21,427 nucleotides of DNA from Oscillospiraceae bacterium (GTDB taxonomy: Bacteria; Bacillota; Clostridia; Oscillospirales; JAKOTC01), in NCBI GenBank assembly GCA_035353335.1, contig DAOPZJ010000045.1:1-21427 (forward strand), read 5' to 3'. The notes under the pieces are model-generated. The model had not been told where the DNA came from. It saw only the letters and a program-made list of their open reading frames with translations, and did not search any database. This document shows, piece after piece, positions 16,041 through 21,427 of this stretch (positions are counted from its first letter, which is position 1; every line of letters begins with the position of its first letter). The translations under genes and the position numbers were made by a program.

Positions 16041-16226
16041 ATGAAATCGCGGCTTCGCCGAAATGAAGAATCTCGAGACGGCGAGATATAAAGTATTTTT
16101 GCAAAAAAATATGAAGCGAAGCGTTCCTAATGCGTCCGCAGACACACTTCATTGCCCCGCGGTCGTTGCGCGTGGCAACTACATGCCCGGAGGGCACTTC
16201 ATGTTCCCGACGGGAACGCTTCATTT
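16041..16226. repeat. Array of short hairpins spaced by ATGAA/TTCAT words
   Basis: ATGAA words occur at 16041, 16063 and 16111; TTCAT words occur at 16148, 16198 and 16220. Between them lie small GC-rich palindromes: GGC-TTC-GCC (16051-16059), GTTGC/GCAAC (16165-16179), TGCCC/GGGCA (16184-16196) and GTTCCCG/CGGGAAC (16203-16217). The words switch orientation near 16118-16147, so the whole block is roughly symmetrical. No convincing reading frame or ribosome binding site is present. It looks like a dispersed extragenic palindromic repeat. Confidence 0.55.
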
Positions 16227-16252
16227 AAAAAACTTGCTGAAGCAAGTTTTTT
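16227..16252. terminator. Symmetrical intrinsic terminator-like hairpin
   Basis: AAAAAACTTGC (16227-16237), loop TGAA, GCAAGTTTTTT (16242-16252): an 11-bp stem with U-runs on both strands. No plus-strand gene ends just before it, so it may be part of the repeat block or a back-up stop for the minus-strand tRNA unit. Confidence 0.6.
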
Positions 16253-16255
16253 CGG

Positions 16256-16375
16256 AAGGTGGATTTTATCGCGCTTCGCTTTGAGGGCTAAACCACAGTC
16301 CCCCGGACTGTGGTTTGGTCGCGATTTGCTCCTTTTGTCGCACATCGCTTCCACGCCCTGGTTCGAATCCACCTT
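16256..16375. repeat. 120-bp palindromic element with tRNA-arm-like ends
   Basis: The ends are AAGGTGGATT (16256-16265) and its reverse complement AATCCACCTT (16366-16375). The right end extends to GGTTCGAATCCACCTT (16360-16375), identical to the T-arm and acceptor part of tRNA-Tyr next door (16436-16451, opposite strand). Inside are ATCGCG/CGCGAT (16268-16273 and 16320-16325), GGGC/GCCC, and a perfect 12-bp hairpin at 16290-16316 with loop CCC. It is not an intact tRNA: no D-arm or anticodon arm can be placed. A tRNA-derived repeat or integration scar is the likely origin. Confidence 0.5.
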
Positions 16376-16396
16376 GCAAAATCCCATACCAAAAAC

Positions 16397-16420
16397 AAAA
16401 AGCACCTAAAGGCGCTTTTT
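16397..16420 (-). terminator. Terminator of the tRNA-Thr/tRNA-Tyr unit
   Basis: On the minus strand AAAAAGCGCC-TTTA-GGTGCTTTTT forms a 10-bp stem (one G-U pair) ending in a U-run, six bases after the tRNA-Tyr CCA end. Confidence 0.85.
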
Positions 16421-16426
16421 GCTTTT

Positions 16427-16511
16427 TGGTGGGGGAAGGTGGATTCGAACCACCGAAGGCGAAGCCAGCAGATTTACAGTCTGTCCCCTTTGGCCACTCG
16501 GGAATTCCCCC
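16427..16511 (-). tRNA. tRNA-Tyr (GTA)
   Basis: The acceptor stem GGGGGAA/TTCCCCC pairs perfectly, followed by discriminator A and an encoded CCA (16427-16429). The anticodon GTA is the complement of 16475-16477, in a CAGA-CTGTAAA-TCTG arm. The long variable arm (class II) and the GGTTCGAATCC T-loop are present, as expected for bacterial tRNA-Tyr. It is the second gene of a two-tRNA transcript. Confidence 0.95.
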
Positions 16512-16544
16512 ATATGGTATTCGGTTTTTGCGAGCAGAGCCCGC

Positions 16545-16620
16545 TGGAGCTGGTGGACGGATTTGAACCCCCGACCTGCTGATTACAAATCAGCTGCTCT
16601 ACCGACTGAGCTACACCAGC
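16545..16620 (-). tRNA. tRNA-Thr (TGT)
   Basis: The acceptor stem GCTGGTG/CACCAGC, discriminator T and encoded CCA (16545-16547) are all present. TAGCTCAGTCGGTAGAGCA is the D-arm, GCTGA-TTTGTAA-TCAGC the anticodon arm with TGT (complement of 16585-16587), and GGTTCAAATCC the T-loop. It is the first gene of the unit, 33 bases before tRNA-Tyr. Confidence 0.95.
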
Positions 16621-16641
16621 AAAGCGCCGCGACGCCTGACT

Positions 16642-16670
16642 ATAATAACACAACGACTTTTCCTTGTCAA
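16642..16670 (-). promoter_or_regulatory. Promoter of the tRNA-Thr/tRNA-Tyr unit
   Basis: On the minus strand a consensus TTGACA (16665-16670) and TATTAT (16642-16647) are spaced by exactly 17 bases, about 22 bases before the tRNA-Thr 5' end. Confidence 0.75.
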
Positions 16671-16791
16671 TATTTTGAGGCAATTTTTTTGCAAGTAAAT
16701 TTTCGCATGGCACCTGCTCCGGCGTTTAATTTATATCGGATAAGACATGTAAAAGTAAACCGTTTTTCCTGAAAATAAAGTATTCGAATGC

Positions 16792-16819
16792 TTGACAAAG
16801 GATAAAACCGTGCTATAAT
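16792..16819 (+). promoter_or_regulatory. Promoter of tRNA-Arg (and probably the NYN gene)
   Basis: A consensus TTGACA (16792-16797) and TATAAT (16814-16819) are spaced by 16 bases, 48 bases before the tRNA-Arg 5' end. The 16671-16791 stretch between the two divergent tRNA promoters shows no gene. Confidence 0.8.
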
Positions 16820-16867
16820 GAAAAACTGTCGGCGGGAGACCGTCGCGTGGCGAATGTCGCCATATGT

Positions 16868-16944
16868 GCGCCCGTAGCTCAGCTGGATAGAGTGACTGGC
16901 TACGAACCAGTAGGCCATGGGTTCGAATCCCCTCGGGCGTGCCA
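16868..16944 (+). tRNA. tRNA-Arg (ACG)
   Basis: The acceptor stem GCGCCCG pairs with CGGGCGT (first pair G-U), followed by discriminator G and encoded CCA (16942-16944). TAGCTCAGCTGGATAGAGTG is the D-arm, ACTGG-CTACGAA-CCAGT the anticodon arm with ACG at 16902-16904 (normally edited to ICG by TadA), and GGTTCGAATCC the T-loop. Confidence 0.95.
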
Positions 16945-16972
16945 AAAGCTCGGCAAAAGGCCGGGCTTTTTT
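16945..16972 (+). terminator. Terminator of tRNA-Arg
   Basis: AAAGCTCGGC (16945-16954) pairs with GCCGGGCTTT (16960-16969), continuing into a T-run. It lies between tRNA-Arg and the NYN ribosome binding site at 16984, so the NYN gene may depend on partial readthrough. Confidence 0.85.
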
Positions 16973-16988
16973 AAAAACATAAAAGGAG

Positions 16989-17792
16989 GTGAACAAAATA
17001 GGAATTTGGTCCAAAATATTCGGCGTCAATAAGGGATCCGGCAGCGGAAAACAGTCGGCGGCGGTATTTGTGGATTTTGAACACTGGTACATCTCACTCG
17101 AGAAGCTGTATGGAATTAAGCCGGATATCAAAAACTGGAGCAAGGAATTAAACGCTAAGTATGACGTCCGTGAAATGACTTTTTTCGCCGATTTTTCGGT
17201 GCAGGGCATGCAGAACGAGATATCAAAAATCAGAGAAGTCACCAACATGATCGTTCAGACCCAAAATACCAGCCACTATAAAAAAGATTTTACCGACTTT
17301 ATCATGCTCGATTTGATTTACCAACGCGCCTTTGATCCCAGCAGCGCCGAAGTTTTTATCATTTTTACCGGTGACGGTCATTTCTCCTCGGCGGCACGTT
17401 TTTTAAAGAACAGATGTAACAAACAAGTCGGGATCTATGCGGTAAAGAACGCTTTCAGCAAACAGCTGCAGTCCATCGCGGACTGGAGCGTCGAAGTGGA
17501 AAAACCACCCGCGGCGGATCCGCTCGCAAATTATTACGAGATGATTTTGAAAAACTTCAAGTATCTCGAAAATCAAAACAAAAAAATGGTTTTGTCTTTT
17601 AATAAGACCGTACAGACGATTTCGGGAATCAATCACGTCCAGTATTCGAAAGTCCAGACCGCTCTGAAGACCCTGATGAAAAAAGGGTATGTCTTTCAGA
17701 AAAAGGATCACATCGATGGAAATCCGATTACGACACTTGCCGTCAACTGGGAATTGGTAAAACGCGACGGGTTCGAACCCGTGCAAAACTGA
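16989..17792 (+). CDS. NYN-domain (PIN-like) putative ribonuclease with C-terminal winged-helix-like region
   Basis: The protein has about 264-267 residues. The NYN domain runs from SAAVFVDFEHWY (first catalytic Asp about 29) through DFIMLDLIYQRA (Asp about 103-108) to VFIIFTGDGHFSSAARFLK (Asp about 129), with acidic residues placed as in metal-dependent PIN-type RNA nucleases. A charged linker follows, then a 70-residue helical end (KTVQTISGINHVQYSKVQTALKTLMKKGYVFQ) that looks like a winged helix for nucleic-acid binding. No signal peptide is present. The start is problematic: GTG at 16989 overlaps the AGGAGG at 16984-16989, while the codon at ideal spacing is ATA at 16998, giving MGIWSKIFG, a plausible N-terminus. 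No ATG, GTG or TTG lies in frame nearby. A strong terminator follows the gene. Confidence 0.8.
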   Translation: MNKIGIWSKIFGVNKGSGSGKQSAAVFVDFEHWYISLEKLYGIKPDIKNWSKELNAKYDVREMTFFADFSVQGMQNEISKIREVTNMIVQTQNTSHYKKDFTDFIMLDLIYQRAFDPSSAEVFIIFTGDGHFSSAARFLKNRCNKQVGIYAVKNAFSKQLQSIADWSVEVEKPPAADPLANYYEMILKNFKYLENQNKKMVLSFNKTVQTISGINHVQYSKVQTALKTLMKKGYVFQKKDHIDGNPITTLAVNWELVKRDGFEPVQN

Positions 17793-17794
17793 TG

Positions 17795-17846
17795 AAAAGG
17801 GCGGATGCTCCGAAAACCGGAGCGGTCCGCCCCTTTTGTTTTTTCA
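17795..17846 (+). terminator. Terminator of the NYN gene
   Basis: AAAAGGGCGGA (17795-17805) pairs with TCCGCCCCTTTT, with an inner GCTCCG-AAAAC-CGGAGC stem, and is followed by GTTTTTTC. Confidence 0.9.
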
Positions 17847-17879
17847 TAATCGACAAAAACACCTAAAAAGCGCGAAAGA

Positions 17880-19292
17880 ATGGCCCAAATTATGCCGAAA
17901 CTTGAAACAAATCTGGTCGAAGGACACGTCGGGAAGAAGCTGATCAAATTCGCTTTACCGTTTTTGCTGTCCAATCTGATTCAGTCGTTATATTCCATCG
18001 CCGATATGATTATCGTAGGGCAATTTAACGGAACTGCCGCGATGTCCGGCGTCAATATCGGCAGCCAGATCACGCTGCTCGTCACCAACCTCGTACTCGG
18101 CCTCTCGGTCGGAGGCACGGTTTTAATCGCGCAGTACCTGGGTGCTGGAAAACGGCAGGCCATCAAAGAGACCATCGGTACATTGTTCACGGCTTTGGGT
18201 GTCCTTGCGGTGATCATGACCGTAGTACCTTTGGCGATTAAAGAGCCGCTGCTCCGGTTGATTCAAACGCCGCAGGAGTCGTTTGCCGATGCAAACAGCT
18301 ATTTTATGATCACAACGCTCGGAACGATCTTTATTTTCGGCTACAACGCACTCAGTGCGGTCATGCGTGGTATGGGAGACAGTAAAAATCCCCTGATTTT
18401 CGTTTCAATCGCTTGTATAGTCAATGTATTCGGCGACCTGCTTCTCGTGGCGGTCTTTCACATGGGCGCGGCGGGCGCGGCGATTGCGACTGTGTTTTCT
18501 CAGGCAATCAGCATGTTCTTATGTGTCATTTATTTAAAGAAAAACAATTTTGTCTTTGATTTCAGGCTCAAGTCCTTCGGATTCCACCCCGAGCGTCTCA
18601 AGATGATTTTAAAAATCGGCATTCCGACCTCCATACAAAATACACTCGTCAGCGTCTCGTTCCTGTTTTTGACGGCGCTGGTCAACACCCTCGGCGTCAC
18701 GGCTTCAGCTGCGGTCGGCGCAGTCGCCAAACTCAACGGCTTTGCTATTTTGCCTGCGATCGCGATGAGCTCCTCGATCTCGGCGATGAGCGCTCAGAAC
18801 CTCGGGGCGGGAGAGATCGGCCGTGCCAAAAAGACGATGGGCATCGGCATGTTGATTTCAATGTCCATGAGCGTTGTGATCTTCGCGCTGGTTCAGCTGT
18901 TCCCGGAGTTTTGTCTGAAGTTGTTTGACAATGATGCTGCGATGATCGCAAGCGGCGTGCAGTACCTGCGCAGTTTCAGCTTCGATTATTTGTTGGTGCC
19001 GTTCCAGTTCAGTATGATGGGCCTGTTCATCGGTTCGGGTCATACGACGTTTACGCTGCTGAACAGTGCGGTCGCTTCGCTGTTGGCCCGAATCCCGGCC
19101 TGTTATATTTTCGGAATCACGCTCGGATACGGTCTTTCCGGCATCGGGCTCGGAGCGCCGGTCGCAACCGCGGTCGGCGTCACGCTGAGTTTGATTTTCT
19201 ACCTGTCCGGCCGGTGGAAGAAGATGACCATTATCCATAAAATCAACGGGGATAATCACGGGGAAGATTCATCGAATTTATTGATTTCATAG
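17880..19292 (+). CDS. MATE family efflux transporter
   Basis: A 470-residue protein with about twelve hydrophobic helices in two repeated halves. LIKFALPFLLSNLIQSLYSIADMIIVGQF (about 20-48) is the canonical MATE opening. GLSVGGTVLIAQYLGAGKR closes the second helix pair, with the repeat counterpart AMSSSISAMSAQNLGAGE in the second half. MATE proteins expel cationic drugs, or other organic compounds, using a Na+ or H+ gradient; the substrate is unknown. ATG at 17880 is used; a second in-frame ATG at 17892 is possible, and neither has a strong ribosome binding site (GCGAAAG only). The short 33-base gap after the NYN terminator holds no clear promoter. Confidence 0.9.
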   Translation: MAQIMPKLETNLVEGHVGKKLIKFALPFLLSNLIQSLYSIADMIIVGQFNGTAAMSGVNIGSQITLLVTNLVLGLSVGGTVLIAQYLGAGKRQAIKETIGTLFTALGVLAVIMTVVPLAIKEPLLRLIQTPQESFADANSYFMITTLGTIFIFGYNALSAVMRGMGDSKNPLIFVSIACIVNVFGDLLLVAVFHMGAAGAAIATVFSQAISMFLCVIYLKKNNFVFDFRLKSFGFHPERLKMILKIGIPTSIQNTLVSVSFLFLTALVNTLGVTASAAVGAVAKLNGFAILPAIAMSSSISAMSAQNLGAGEIGRAKKTMGIGMLISMSMSVVIFALVQLFPEFCLKLFDNDAAMIASGVQYLRSFSFDYLLVPFQFSMMGLFIGSGHTTFTLLNSAVASLLARIPACYIFGITLGYGLSGIGLGAPVATAVGVTLSLIFYLSGRWKKMTIIHKINGDNHGEDSSNLLIS

Positions 19293-19334
19293 CGCACTTC
19301 ATCTCTCGGTGTGACAAATGAATAATCATCACAG

Positions 19335-19371
19335 AACCGCCCGAATGACTTCCATATTCAGGCGGTTTGTG
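19335..19371 (+). terminator. Probable terminator of the MATE gene
   Basis: AACCGCCCGAAT (19335-19346) pairs with ATTCAGGCGGTT (19356-19367) with one C-A mismatch and a 9-base loop. The U-run is weak (TTTGTGTT), so termination may be partial. Confidence 0.6.
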
Positions 19372-19409
19372 TTATGATGAATGCGATAAGCGTTGAAGGG
19401 GTGTTTGAT

Positions 19410-21427
19410 ATGGCTGAAAAAACAGTTCTGTCACTTGTACGCAGCGGCTGGAGCTTTGCACAAAACGGATGCTTTTTGAATTCCGGGGTTTCGCTTGAAG
19501 TAAACGGTGAGCTTATAAATTGGAATTCCGATATGAGTAAGACCATGAGCGGTATCGACTCCTCAGAAGGTTCTTATAAAGGCTATATCGGCACGATGGA
19601 GACCTCCGGTCTGATATTAACTCTCACGGCTTTGCAATTTAACGAATCGGGATATATCACCCAGCAATTAAAAATTGAGAACCGCACGGAGTCTGCGATT
19701 ACCCTGGGGAAATGCTCGCTCTTTTCCGGTGATATTACTTTGGACGGCGGCAGACCCGCCGTTTTAAAGCAGTCGGGCTGGGTCATTGACAACGACGTGC
19801 GCTCCCTGCGCGAGGGCGAAACCATATCCTCCAAGACATTTTCTTTGCTGCTCAGCCGGGAGACCTGCAAGAGCATTCCGCTTTGTTTTCTGACTTTCGA
19901 CCGCGCCACGACCGCAGGGGAACTGACTTTAATACATGGACAAATTAAAGGCACTCTATATTGTGATTTCGAGGGTTTCTCTCTGCTGCCCGGCGCGGTT
20001 CAAAACAGCGAGACCTTGTATATCGCCGTAGAATCGGATCCGTTTGCGGCTGCCGAACACTGGGCAGAGCGGGTCGCACGGCATTATCAACCCGTCTTCA
20101 ACCCCACACCCTCCGTCGGTTGGATCGGCGGGTGGACCTGGCGCTGCGGGTTCACACAAGAACTTTATGAGGACTTGATTATCGAGAACATCGCCGCAAT
20201 CGAGAAAAAGTTAACCGGGTTCGGAGTTAAAAACATCTGGATGAGCATTGCCAATTATAAAGACATGGTTCCGGGCAATTGGCTTGAACATAACCGCGAG
20301 CGCTTCCCGCACGGCTGGGAGTGGATTTTTGAGCGTATCCGCGAAAAGAAGATGTCGCCCGGCTTTTGGATCGCGCCTTTCTGGGTGCCGGATAAACTCT
20401 CTCCCACCGCAGAGCGGATGAAGGACTGCTTATTGAAAAAGGACGGCAAGGCGTTCAACAACGGTTATCACCTCGGCTACGGCCTTTCGCAGACCCTGCC
20501 GCCCGAGGAGCGGGTCAGTTTTCGCGCGCTCGACCCGAGCAATCCCGATGCCGTCGCTTATTTGAAAGAGGTCTTTACCGAGCTGCACCGGTTGGGCGTC
20601 CGTTATTATATGATCGACTTTCTGCATGTCGCCTCGGGCACCACGCCCGGGCATTTCCCCTATGATGAGTATTATGATACCGCCATGGTCAAGGGGCCGG
20701 AGGTCTACCGAAACGGCTTGAAGGCCATCCGGGAATCGGCAGGCGCCGATACCTGGCTGCTGTCCTCCACGGGCACGCTCATGCAGAATATCGGCTGCGT
20801 AGACGCCGTGCGCATCGGCTGTGATTTCGGTGAGGGCCGCCCTCTTTATCCCGAGATGCCGTTTTATCCCGCCATGTGCATGACGGATGATTTTGAATTG
20901 TTGAAAAAGGTGCTGTGGTCTTTCGCGGCGAGCTTTTTCACCAATCGGCGCTTTTACCACAACGACGCGTTCAACGTTATGACCGTCGATAAGCCCGTGC
21001 CTCGCAATGAGGCCGAGATCGTTGCGAGTTTCTTTGCGCTTTCTTCGGGGCCTGTAATGCTCGGTGACGACATCGCCACGATCGACGAAGAGCGGCTTGC
21101 CATGGTCAAAAAAGTGCTGCCGCAATATGACCGCAGCGCCGTCGCCGCCGACCTTTTTGACACTGATTATCCCGATTATCCCAAAGTGTATGTGCTGCCC
21201 GTCGAAAAGGGCTGGGAGTCCTATCGCGTCGTCGGGCTGCTCAATTTCGCAGACGAGCCGCTTTCGGTCGAGTTTCCGCTTGAAAAAGCGGGGCTTACCG
21301 GCGGAGAATATACACTGTTCGATTTTTGGAACGCCCGTTATTGCGGAAAAATTTCAAATACGCTGACCGCTTCGGTTCCGCCGCGTTCCATCAAGGTTTA
21401 TAAAATTGCCCCTGTGCGCGAACACCC
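19410..21427 (+). CDS. GH36-like (clan GH-D) alpha-galactosidase family protein, truncated at window end
   Basis: The open frame continues past the right edge, with 672 codons visible. The N-terminal 230 residues are a beta-sandwich, and the barrel starts around GWIGGWTWRCGFTQEL. KNIWMSIANYKDM, MSPGFWIAPFWV, RYYMIDFLHVASGT (candidate nucleophile Asp403) and DAVRIGCDFGEG (candidate acid/base Asp472, with the R-x-x-C-D arrangement) follow the GH36/GH27 order. A C-terminal beta-domain starts near VYVLPVEKGWESYRVVGLLNF. No signal peptide is seen, so it is probably cytoplasmic. Clan members cleave alpha-galactosides such as raffinose or melibiose, but the exact sugar is not certain: the usual KxD before the nucleophile reads MID. 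AAGGGG at 19396-19401 sits eight bases before the ATG. Confidence 0.8.
   Translation, partial: MAEKTVLSLVRSGWSFAQNGCFLNSGVSLEVNGELINWNSDMSKTMSGIDSSEGSYKGYIGTMETSGLILTLTALQFNESGYITQQLKIENRTESAITLGKCSLFSGDITLDGGRPAVLKQSGWVIDNDVRSLREGETISSKTFSLLLSRETCKSIPLCFLTFDRATTAGELTLIHGQIKGTLYCDFEGFSLLPGAVQNSETLYIAVESDPFAAAEHWAERVARHYQPVFNPTPSVGWIGGWTWRCGFTQELYEDLIIENIAAIEKKLTGFGVKNIWMSIANYKDMVPGNWLEHNRERFPHGWEWIFERIREKKMSPGFWIAPFWVPDKLSPTAERMKDCLLKKDGKAFNNGYHLGYGLSQTLPPEERVSFRALDPSNPDAVAYLKEVFTELHRLGVRYYMIDFLHVASGTTPGHFPYDEYYDTAMVKGPEVYRNGLKAIRESAGADTWLLSSTGTLMQNIGCVDAVRIGCDFGEGRPLYPEMPFYPAMCMTDDFELLKKVLWSFAASFFTNRRFYHNDAFNVMTVDKPVPRNEAEIVASFFALSSGPVMLGDDIATIDEERLAMVKKVLPQYDRSAVAADLFDTDYPDYPKVYVLPVEKGWESYRVVGLLNFADEPLSVEFPLEKAGLTGGEYTLFDFWNARYCGKISNTLTASVPPRSIKVYKIAPVREH

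Noticed and set aside
16041..16226. CRISPR array
   Set aside because: The repeated unit is only about five bases, intervals are irregular, the palindromes vary and no cas gene is near.
16256..16375. An intact additional tRNA gene on the plus strand
   Set aside because: Only the acceptor and T-arm part match. The 120-base length and inner hairpins leave no D-arm or anticodon arm.
16063..16772. Several open frames of 70-117 codons overlapping the hairpin array and tRNA genes
   Set aside because: They run through tRNA genes and palindromes on both strands, lack ribosome binding sites and have no domain-like composition.
17767..17782. tRNA T-arm-like perfect palindrome ACGGGTTCGAACCCGT
   Set aside because: It encodes the last residues of the NYN protein (RDGFEPV) in frame and is not followed by a tRNA body; likely chance.
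20430..21125. A 231-codon minus-strand frame opposite the GH36-like gene
   Set aside because: It is a shadow of the GC-rich codon pattern of the plus-strand hydrolase, with no family features.

Overview
The window reads as chromosomal DNA of a mid-GC anaerobic Firmicute, most likely an uncultured member of the Clostridia (Oscillospiraceae-like). The grounds are AGGAGG-type ribosome binding sites, TTGACA/TATAAT-type promoters, tRNA genes with encoded CCA, U-rich intrinsic terminators, an OFA-type transporter, and poorly characterised glycoside hydrolases next to housekeeping genes. TGA is used as an ordinary stop by several genes (GH172-like, CE4-like, kinase-like, GGDEF and NYN), so the standard bacterial code applies. 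No CRISPR array, transposase, integrase or phage module is visible.

Layout. Positions 1-1094 hold the 3' end of a GH172/DUF2961 glycosidase followed by a CE4-type polysaccharide deacetylase. A promoter overlapping the deacetylase stop codon leads into a family 2 glycosyltransferase and guaA (GMP synthase), then a DJ-1/PfpI-type protein, a HipA-like kinase-fold protein and a 53-residue membrane protein (to 5414). Next come a 12-bp inverted repeat, an OFA-family MFS transporter, a QW-motif terpene-cyclase-fold protein and a small TM1266/ACT-like protein, closed by a bidirectional terminator at 8130-8161. From 8173 to 12078 the minus strand carries an acyltransferase-3 membrane enzyme, a RimJ/RimL-type N-acetyltransferase and a 722-residue cytoplasmic glycoside hydrolase. 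A divergent promoter region follows, with an unassigned structured RNA leader and a membrane GGDEF protein with an inhibition site. A DUF4838 protein comes next, then a GNAT gene broken by one in-frame TGA.

Positions 15919-16426 have no credible protein gene. They hold an array of short hairpins spaced by ATGAA/TTCAT words, and a 120-bp element whose ends match a tRNA T-arm and acceptor. tRNA-Thr and tRNA-Tyr (minus strand) and tRNA-Arg (plus strand) follow, then an NYN-domain ribonuclease-like gene with no good conventional start codon, a MATE efflux pump, and a GH36-like glycosidase that runs off the right edge.

Taken together, four or five genes point to intracellular breakdown or remodelling of plant or microbial glycans (GH172, CE4, a GH106-like hydrolase, DUF4838, a GH36-like hydrolase). 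None of those whose N-terminus is visible shows a signal peptide, which suggests processing of imported oligosaccharides, although no sugar importer is in the window. No single large novel system is evident. The best leads are the GGDEF leader RNA, the tRNA-arm-bounded repeat with its hairpin array, the UGA-interrupted acetyltransferase that keeps a promoter and ribosome binding site, and the apparent AUA start of the NYN gene.
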